DNA of 64,000 bases, from NCBI GenBank assembly GCA_963969345.1, contig OZ017767.1, forward strand, positions 10,298,471 through 10,362,470. Direction: 5' to 3'. This document shows positions 57,504 through 64,000 of the stretch, piece by piece. How positions within the stretch are numbered: position 1 is the stretch's first letter; each line of letters begins with the position of its first letter. This stretch comes from Turbatrix aceti. Its lineage: Eukaryota; Nematoda; Chromadorea; Rhabditida; Panagrolaimidae. Made by a program: the position numbers and the translations under genes. The notes beneath the pieces are model-generated. The model had not been told where the DNA came from and did not search any database. It was given only the letters and a program-made list of their open reading frames with translations.

Positions 57504-59328
57504 TTATTTACTGGCAAGATCTTGGATGGCACGAAACACAGCATCACCATGCGATGAAAAGGGACACGATTCAATACCGTACATTTTGTTGAGAACGTAC
57601 GTCAAATTATGAAAACGGTTAACTGGAAACAAATCGGGAAGGTTGGACACGATGATGAGTTCGGCAAGAACCTGCGTGAAAAGCCCGGTGCGACGACGGA
57701 TGCTTCGGTTGCCGAGGAGAAGTCGGTAGCCATTCTTGTCGGCGAGGATAACGGGATAGGCGATCGCATGTTGAGTTCGAATCGAATTAATCGCTTCTTC
57801 GTCCGATTTTCCCTAAAACTTGGTATGTCAATTTTTGGGCCTAAAAAATTGGATTGAACTCACCTCGACATAAATCACCAAATCCAGGATCGCTTCAGGA
57901 GAAAATTTTTCCTCGGCGAGAACAAAAAGCTTGACGAGGGTTATGAGCGTTTTTCTGCCGGACATTCCAAATGGATAGAGGTGGTTTGGAATCACAAGTT
58001 GCTTGTTGGCGAACAATTTTGTTATTTGAGGCGAAAAAATGGAAGTCCAGTTGTAAATAAAATCCGCATTAGTAAAAGGGGTTTTTTGGAAAGCACGGAA
58101 ATAATTATTGAGCTGAAATTTAAAAAAAAACATAACTATTGTAAAAGATGAAAAAAAACATACAGAGTTTTTGTGGATAAGAAGGTGGGGAAATTGCTTG
58201 AAAAGTTCATCAACTTCGATTTCATGGTTCTTGACACGAATTATCAGAAGGTTCATTGCAGTTTCTCGATCGATTCTTTCTGTGGGCTTACAAAAAATGA
58301 GTCAGGGAAAATTTAGGAAATGTTGTCAAAAAGTAGTTTGGATCTGTTATGAAATAAAAAAAGCCAAATCATGCCAAAGGTAAATAATTTTTTCACAAAA
58401 CATACTTTTTGGAAAAAAAAGAAAAATTTTAACCTAAATTTTCCCTGACTCATTCAGCAATATTTACCTACCGGCGAATTTTCATCCCGCGGAAAGCGTG
58501 ACGGAGAGTGACTTTTCTCGAGTTTTTGCTCAGATTTCAGTTCAGGACCTTCCTTGGATTCTTCCTGTTCTTCCGATGAAATATAGTCACCATACGACAA
58601 CGGAAACAGTTCAAGAACTTCTGATTCACAGATTTCTGATTTGGTACTTTCGTTGCTTTTCTGTGGGTCGATTTCTGGAGACGGCCGTTTAACGGAATCC
58701 TTTTCGGGTTTAGGCTTTGGTGAAGTTGACCGGTTGCTGCGACGTCGACGTCGTTTGCGACTTTTTGGCTGCTGAATTTGGTTTTCAGCGTCGTCGACCA
58801 CTGATTTGCGATCCAAATTGCTTCCAAGCGTTGCAGCGGCTTTCTTCGTTAAATCAACCGTTTTCAGAGCCTGCTCCGACCTACGAATCGACTGACCCAC
58901 GACCAATGCCGAGCCTCTGGGAGTACCACAAAACAAAAACGATGTAGGGGGTCGGATCACGGATAACTGAAATGTACACAAAAAAATACAATAAAAGTAA
59001 TCAGAAAACTCACAGCATCGGATACAACAAAATCGATGCGAATATTGCTTTTAGGCCCAACGGTGAGTTCATCCGGATTCAGAGCATCAACGTAGCCTTC
59101 GAGTTCCTCGTCGTAGATCTGAATCGATGAGCAGGTCATGATGCCCATAACGTGCTGCAAAAAAAATAAACACAGCCTAAAAAATTAATTTAAAATAAAA
59201 CTCACAGGCCAAAAATGCCGAGCAATATCGCCGAGCGTGATTTCGCCATCCAATATGCCAACGTTCATATCACGTTCGATGGAGTTACCGGAAGTAAAGG
59301 TAATGCAGGTCGTGACAAAGATGGACAT
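57504..59328 (-). CDS. MSILV-11, shortened family member lacking the core, 479 aa
   Basis: Exons 59328-59206, 59154-59014, 58966-58472, 58286-58164, 58112-57864, 57812-57504, all phase 0. The first residues are MSIFVTT, exon 1 has ITLGDIARHFWP. The linker has an expanded basic run, KSRKRRRRRSNRSTSP. What is exon 3 elsewhere is split here: the first part ends ENSP at a GTAGGT donor, and the second begins PTERIDRETAMNLLIIRVKN, matching the point about 130 residues later in paralogues. The NWLN/FTN core between is gone, and the new 185-nt intron contains a 159-bp foldback element. Exons 4 and 5 are intact. The split intron is my model; without it the frame stops shortly after the linker (SPVGKYC). 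Confidence 0.68.
58296..58454. mobile_element. 159-bp foldback element at the site of a domain loss
   Basis: Perfect 22-bp inverted ends (AATGAGTCAGGGAAAATTTA then GG at 58296-58317, complement at 58433-58454) around an AT-rich centre. It lies within the interval where MSILV-11 lacks the core domain. Confidence 0.75.
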
Positions 59329-59410
59329 GATTGCGCCAAAAAAGAAACGCTTGTGCCAGCAAAAACGCGTGAAAAAAACGAACGCTAAAAATGATAACAA
59401 CTTATTTTCG

Positions 59411-59430
59411 AGCGTCTCGCAACGAAAAAA
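59411..59430 (-). promoter_or_regulatory. Shared upstream element of MSILV-11
   Basis: Plus-strand AGCGTCTCGCAACGAAAAAA about 83-102 nt before the ATG. A second copy, GCGAGTCTCGCAACGAAAAA, lies at about 59613-59632, next to GTTCG repeats. Confidence 0.55.
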
Positions 59431-59788
59431 ATTGAGGGCAGGCAAAAAAGCGCGCAAAAATGCGACAGCGAAAAAGGGTTGAGGGCGGCCGTTTTTTTTT
59501 CAGAATTCTTCTAAAAATTGAACGAACATGAACGTTTTTGATCTTGTTCGTGAACAAAAAAATTGTAGAAAAATGTTCGCGAATGAACACGAACGTTTGC
59601 TCAATCCTGTTCGCGAGTCTCGCAACGAAAAAATTGTGCGTAATAAAAATTAGCAAAAATGCATGTTTACGGTATTTGTTGAACATTGTACGGTGCTTTT
59701 TTTACGGTTTTGTGGTATATTTTGGGCAGTTGTGTCATTTATTACACGATATATCAGAATAGATGTCAGACATGAGATGGTTGTTATT
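59431..59788. other. Spacer with GTTCG-rich repeat before the PDZ gene
   Basis: Contains GTTCGTGAACA- and GAACGAACATGAACG-type units at 59516-59612, related to the repeat in MSILV-3 intron 2, plus a second TCTCGCAACGAAAA motif. The 3' UTR of the PDZ gene should lie at its right edge. No gene seen. Confidence 0.45.
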
Positions 59789-60670
59789 TTACTTGCGAAC
59801 GGCACGGAGATTCTTGCCTTCGTTGTCGCTGGCAATGATGTATTCGCCGACGCGATCGTTGATCTGGACGCGTCGCTGAACGTTGGGGCGTCCGAGGATG
59901 CTGCGTTGCGCTTGCTTGGGAGCCTTGAGCTTGGCACGCTCACGGGCAGCGATATCGCGGACGTCAGAGTTCATCGCGACGGATGGCGGCTGCTGGGCAG
60001 AGGCGGAGAGCGCGCTCTGCACCCAGTGCTTGGCTTCCATCGATTCGGGACGCTCGATGACACACGTCACAAAGCCCTGAGCCTGGAGGGATTTGAGGAG
60101 AAATTCACGGGCAACGTCTTTGTCGGTGACGGGTTTGCCGTCGATGTCGATGACGTGGTCACCGATTTGGAGGGAAACAGCGGCAAGGGATCCGGGATCG
60201 CAGCGAGAGACCAAGACACGGTTCTGGAAATGCTTGATGCCGAGACCGAGTTTGGGTCCACCGGGACGCCATTCAATCTTGATGAGTTGGTAGAAGAAAC
60301 CGTCGCGACGCTGGATGAGTTTGGCACGCTCGGCGGGAATGTGCACCCGGGCCTGGAGCTCCTCGGCCTTCTTCTCGTCCCGGCAGATAGTCAGCTTCGC
60401 CACGGGAGGAGCAAAGCGCAGGAGCTGGAAGAAGTGGTTCGTGTCTCGAAGCGCCATGTCGTTGACCTTCAGGATCTGGTCTCCAAGCTGCAAATAAAAA
60501 TTTTTTTTTGAAATACAAATTTCCACCCCATTCGCCCAGATGCCACCAACCTTGAGCTTTCCATCAGCGAGAGTGTTAGCCTGAACCTTGACGATGACGA
60601 GCTTGTCATTAGGCGTAGCCCCGAGAGGTTCGCCCTCCTCCATGGGGATCTCAATGACGATCTCTGACAT
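59789..60670 (-). CDS. Two-PDZ-domain protein, 272 aa
   Basis: Two phase-0 exons, 60670-60551 and 60487-59789, joining GKLK to LGDQILKVND. PDZ1 is about 1-80, with LGATPNDKLVIVKV as a divergent carboxylate-binding strand and GDQILKVND as the usual alpha-A entry. PDZ2 is about 97-185, with KLGLGIKHFQNRVLVSRCDPGSLA and LQIGDHVIDIDG. The tail is short and basic. There is no signal peptide, membrane segment or catalytic domain, so the protein is probably a small cytosolic scaffold binding C-terminal peptides. Similar short two-PDZ proteins are common in nematodes; I do not assign a specific orthologue. Codon use is GC-rich, similar to phosphorylase, suggesting good expression. The ATG at 60670 is the first in-frame ATG. 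Confidence 0.85.
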   Translation of the reverse strand: MSEIVIEIPMEEGEPLGATPNDKLVIVKVQANTLADGKLKVGGIWANGVEICISKKNFYLQLGDQILKVNDMALRDTNHFFQLLRFAPPVAKLTICRDEKKAEELQARVHIPAERAKLIQRRDGFFYQLIKIEWRPGGPKLGLGIKHFQNRVLVSRCDPGSLAAVSLQIGDHVIDIDGKPVTDKDVAREFLLKSLQAQGFVTCVIERPESMEAKHWVQSALSASAQQPPSVAMNSDVRDIAARERAKLKAPKQAQRSILGRPNVQRRVQINDRVGEYIIASDNEGKNLRAVRK

Positions 60671-61050
60671 GGTCACTGACAATCACGTAGACGGCAAACC
60701 GACCGAAAGTGGACGGAAGCGGCAGACGACGAGATTAGGCGCAGCAGATGACGCAACGCAGCAGTGTCTTCGAAGTCAGTGTAATGAAGGGCACAATAAA
60801 TAGAATGATGGCTTTTATACGTGTTACGGTCGTGGCATTTTGAATGAAGTGCTGTGACGGCAGGGGTGGAATTACGATATGCTAAAAACTTGGGGAGTCG
60901 CGTGAGTATTCGCTGTAATTCGAATGTAAAAATGCGCGCGTGAAGGAGATGGTTTCGGCGCCGGATCCACGATTTTCGCGCCATTTTTGTGGTGGCGCTT
61001 GTTCCTTTCGTTCTGGTTTTGGCAGTCTTTCATCGTTTTCCAGCTGCCGA
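60671..61050. other. PDZ gene upstream region; no gene seen
   Basis: These 380 bp hold the presumptive promoter and 5' UTR of the PDZ gene. Short frames here show no motif. Confidence 0.4.
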
Positions 61051-61446
61051 CAGTGTTCCGCTCTGGCCAAAATCGACTCTCGACTCTCGACTCTGAGTCA
61101 GAGTCGAGAGTCGAGAGTCGAAAGAGTCGACTCTTTCGACTCCGACTCCCAGAATCGACTCTTTGACTCCGAGTTAAAATAGGTTCACAGAAAATGCATC
61201 AATAAACGCCTAAAACTGCGTGCTTTCATCTTTAACGAGTTTTTATTTTACAAAATCAAAAATTTGGCACCAAAAATGGCTATAAAAGTGTATTTTTTTC
61301 AAAAAATTTTCATCAAAGAGTCGACTCCAAAGAGTCAAAAGGTCATTTTGTAAAAATCGACTCTCGACTCTGACTCTGACTCTCGACTCTCAGAGTCAGA
61401 GTCAGAGTCAAAGAGTCGACTCTGAGTCGGAGTCAGCGGAACACTG
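61051..61446. mobile_element. hAT-like MITE with 8-bp target duplication and GAGTC repeats
   Basis: The element starts CAGTGTTCCGCT and ends AGCGGAACACTG. The 8-bp GCTGCCGA occurs immediately outside both ends (61043-61050 and 61447-61454), the target duplication length typical of hAT elements. Inside both ends are runs of GACTCT/AGAGTC hexamers, giving long self-complementary arms around an AT-rich centre. 396 bp, no coding capacity. Confidence 0.9.
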
Positions 61447-61826
61447 GCTGCCGAACGGTCGGTTTTTTTTCCTCTCTGTTTTTGTGTAAGTGTATTTTGG
61501 TTTGCCATCCTGATTTGCACTTGGTGCTGACGACAACACCGCACCAAGTGCAAGTCTACACATTTTGTGAGTGTGCTTCTTATTATTTTTCTATCAATAA
61601 TGCACACACAACCATGCACAAACAATAAAAAAACAAAAAAAAATTATCCGAGATTATTGTACTGTAATCTCGAATCACAAACGAACAACTAAAAAAACAC
61701 CAATAAAATGTTTTTTTTATCAGAAAATACCGTTATCTAAAAAATAACAATGATCATTATCCAAATAAATTTACGTCAAAAAAATCATGTCATTATCTAA
61801 CGCCGTGATTAGGCCGAATAGAAAAA

Positions 61827-63822
61827 TCAAGTGGATAATTCCTTCTGTAGACGTCCAATTTTGCAGACCGGTGGAACATTGGATTCTAGGTCTTCTTCGT
61901 CTTCTGCGACTCGCTTGATCAGCTGACTAAAAATATTTTTTTTTTAATTTTTATAATTTTTTAAAATTTAAAACTCACATAGACTCTTCGTCGGCGACGT
62001 AGTAGACTTCAGGTTTCTCAAATCCGTTAAAGTTCGACGCCGTCACGCTAGTATAAGCACCCATGTTGGGGTAGTATAGCCAATCTCCTACGTGAAGCCT
62101 TCTCATAGTCGTGCACTCTTCCACTTGATCAAGACCGTCGCATGTAGGGCCCCAAACGGTGCACGCAAAATGGGGTTCCTCAGGTGTAGTATCGGGAATC
62201 AAAGGCTCTCCGACTGGATGAAAGTGGTCAAAGAGCTTGCAGTTGAACGAGCCGTAGACTCCATCGCTCATGTAGTACATGTATCCTTCTTCCTGGCTGT
62301 CAGCATCGTTTTTAGTGATTCTGCTGGCTGGAACTTGGACGCTGGAAATAATGCACGCAGATACGGATATCGGAGCGCATGCGTAGAATCTTCCGGGCTC
62401 GGCTATGATCTCGTAGTTGCCGGAGATCGGGAAAAGCTTGTCGAGGGTAGGGTTGATGATGTCGGCTATCTGGAAGTTTGTTAGTGTTATTTTTGAACAA
62501 AAAACAAGAACTAGTTTATGTCATAAATATAGTAGATATGACCTTTGTGTTGCTAGTGTACTCGGATGTTGGTCTCTCAAAGGAACACTTTTCATGTGAG
62601 CAATGGTAATCAAATACAGAAAGGTGCGTATTTGATCAATTTGGTTGAAGAAAATCATCATTCGATGCTTGTTTTTTTTTGTTTACGGAACGAACACCTG
62701 TCAACAAAAACATTGCACGCATCGTACTTTTCTTCTGCTTTTGTTCACGTGAAAGGCGTTCTTTGGGGGACCGACATCCGGGTACCCTTGCAACTAAAAA
62801 GTACTTCCTGGTGTTGATCATTGATGTATTGTACTGATAATGCGCACAAGCAACACACAGTGGACACTGGTCCAAAGGTTGTATTTTACCGATAGGTCAA
62901 AGTAGATAGTCATAAAAAAAAGTAAGTCGGCAAGCTCAAACTTTTTTTTTGATAACGTCTCCCGTTTACGCATGCTTACCTTGTCAAGGCTGATGCTTTC
63001 GGTATCATATCCGGGGTACCCGCCTCCCAAGTCTACGACTGTCATACGAAAACCAAGCTTTGTACCGTAGTCAAACAGGTCTCGGGCGTGTTGCAGGGCT
63101 ATGCGGAAGGTTTTAGGCTCGTTGCACCCTGATCCGACGTGGAATCTATAAAAAATGCATCAACTTGATATTTACACCAAAAAATCTTACGATACACCAA
63201 TGACTGGAATGCCCATGTCAGAAGCGGTGCGCAAGAGGTCGAATGCCACCTTGCCAGGTGAGCAGCCAAATTTTATGCCCAGGGGACATTGAGCTGTTGG
63301 ATCGCTTACTGCAATCCGCAAAATCATCCTGGAATAGTTTTATTAGGATTGTCAATTGTCAAAAAAAACCAACTGTGAGTTAGAGTGAAGTTCCTTGACC
63401 TTGACAAGCTCCTCCACGCTGTCAAAAGTCATTCTGTTGACCCCGACGACGACGGCATGCGAGATGTAGCCTTTGGTCTTGCACGGATTTGCGTAGATGA
63501 TCTTCGTAGGCTTGACATACTCGAGGGCTTTGTCGATCTCCCCCTTGCTAGCACAGTCAAAGCCCAGCCCGAGGGCTGCGATGGTCTGCATCAGCACCGG
63601 ATCATCGTTGCATTTGACGGCGTAGAATGGCGTGATGCGGGGTAGCGTCTTTCTCCACTGCGCGTGTTTAGCAACCAAGGCCGACAGATTCATGACAAGG
63701 AAGGGATTGTCATTGTGCGAGTCAGCTTTCGACGAAGCGAGTATCTGAGCGACTTCACGCGTGTCAACCGGTGTCTCGAAGATGGCTACTTTTTTGTTGG
63801 CAACTTTTTCGAATCGAATCAT
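61827..63822 (-). CDS. odc-1: Ornithine decarboxylase
   Basis: Five exons: 63822-63374, 63328-63191, 63145-62980, 62469-61979, 61926-61827, giving 447 aa, near the usual length of the eukaryotic enzyme. It decarboxylates ornithine to putrescine, the first committed step of polyamine synthesis, in the cytosol as a PLP-dependent homodimer. The PLP lysine is in PFYAVKCNDDP (Lys70). FHVGSGC and DLGGGYPG are the glycine-rich phosphate-binding motifs, EPGRFY is present, and WGPTCDGLDQV carries the catalytic cysteine (Cys361) that acts across the dimer. All key residues are conserved, so it should be an active decarboxylase, not an antizyme inhibitor. Intron 3 is 510 nt, the others are short. No upstream ATG is seen in the 178 bases before the start. 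The symbol follows the nematode orthologue name. Confidence 0.95.
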
Positions 63823-64000
63823 GGTTGTTGTCAGAGAAGCCAGGGAGGCTTGGCGCTTTCAACGTCGAATTTGTTGTGCAAGGCCCCTCGTGGAAGCGAG
63901 ACACCCGAAGGGATTCCAGACGAAGTGATCGTGGTAGATCTTTTGGGCTGTCGGACGTCGAGTCGACCGCTGGCAAGCGACAGGTTACTTGCCTCGGGGA
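63823..64000 (-). promoter_or_regulatory. ODC 5' UTR or promoter region
   Basis: 178 bases upstream of the ODC start to the window edge, GC-richer than other spacers, with no ATG on the minus strand. The uORF found in some vertebrate ODC leaders is therefore not visible here, although the leader may continue beyond the window. Confidence 0.4.

Larger units (their letters stand above)
22643..59328 (-). other. Tandem array of 11 paralogues of an unrecognised family (informally MSILV-1 to MSILV-11)
   Basis: Eleven genes lie head to tail on the minus strand, named here after their usual first residues. Transcription order is MSILV-11 (rightmost) to MSILV-1. Exons 1 and 2 are almost constant in length (123 nt; 138-153 nt), exon 3 varies from 840 to 1755 nt in canonical copies, exon 4 is 249-255 nt and exon 5 is 297-351 nt. 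All introns are phase 0 except in MSILV-3. Shared features are TLGDIGRxxWP in exon 1, QIYDxELDxYVD in exon 2, SVIRPPxSY at the start of exon 3, a basic KRRHSN motif in the linker, the NWLNxxAPGHSLNFRR core, and RTERAIAHPVILADKNGYRL in exon 5. Gaps between copies are ~160-1540 bp except for the 5.8-kb repeat cluster between copies 1 and 2. Confidence 0.85.

Noticed and set aside
22643..59328. Interpretation of the tandem family as an integrated virus or an autonomous transposon
   Set aside because: Copies are spliced, share five-exon host-like structure and have no polymerase, integrase, transposase or terminal repeats around the units.
59663..60511. 282-aa plus-strand reading frame
   Set aside because: Antisense shadow of the two-PDZ gene, whose spliced frame has clear domain motifs.
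63764..63976. Possible upstream reading frame in the ODC leader
   Set aside because: It has no ATG (first codon would be TTG) and overlaps the ODC start, so it is not a credible uORF.

Overview
The window looks like a nuclear chromosome segment of a nematode, probably Caenorhabditis-like. The evidence is compact genes with many 40-60 nt introns ending in TTTTCAG or TTTTAG, splice acceptors lying a few bases before start codons (typical of spliced-leader trans-splicing), AT-rich spacers, and many short non-autonomous inverted-repeat elements. This is inference from gene structure; no species is claimed. All exon maps below were worked out by eye from splice signals and reading-frame continuity, without transcript data.

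Left part (1-22,640). A plus-strand gene of unknown function (1160-3722) carries a foldback element with a second one nested inside it in its second intron. Four conserved or clear genes follow on the minus strand: a pinin homologue (4420-6176), a four-KH FUBP/KSRP-type RNA-binding protein (6858-10109), a single-pass membrane protein with a Cys-rich ectodomain (11230-12296) and glycogen phosphorylase (13497-17712). A tRNA-Ser(AGA) lies at 10992-11072. About 5 kb of non-coding, low-complexity and foldback DNA comes next.

Middle part (22,643-59,328). Eleven head-to-tail minus-strand paralogues form a family I do not recognise. Most share one five-exon, all-phase-0 architecture: a 123-nt exon and a ~141-nt exon encoding a small beta-rich module that resembles the ubiquitin-like DWNN fold; a long exon with an SVIRPPxSY motif, a disordered linker with a KRRHSN-type basic motif and a conserved NWLNxxAPGHSLNFRR core; then a ~250-nt and a ~300-nt exon encoding conserved C-terminal modules. 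One member has a different C-terminus, one has lost the core around a small foldback element, two have frame breaks, and one uses a GC splice donor. Near-identical patches between neighbours point to gene conversion. Most copies share a promoter element about 65-110 nt before the ATG. A 5.8-kb cluster of foldback elements separates copies 1 and 2. A 200-N assembly gap lies in the last exon of copy 4.

Right part (59,329-64,000). A two-PDZ protein (59789-60670), a hAT-like MITE with an 8-bp target duplication (61051-61446), and ornithine decarboxylase (61827-63822), all genes on the minus strand.

The conserved genes cover mRNA processing (pinin, FUBP-like), glycogen breakdown and polyamine synthesis and show no common pathway. 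The tandem family is the main candidate for an undescribed system: it is nematode-like in gene structure, fast-evolving in its linker, probably nuclear, and built on a possible DWNN-like module.
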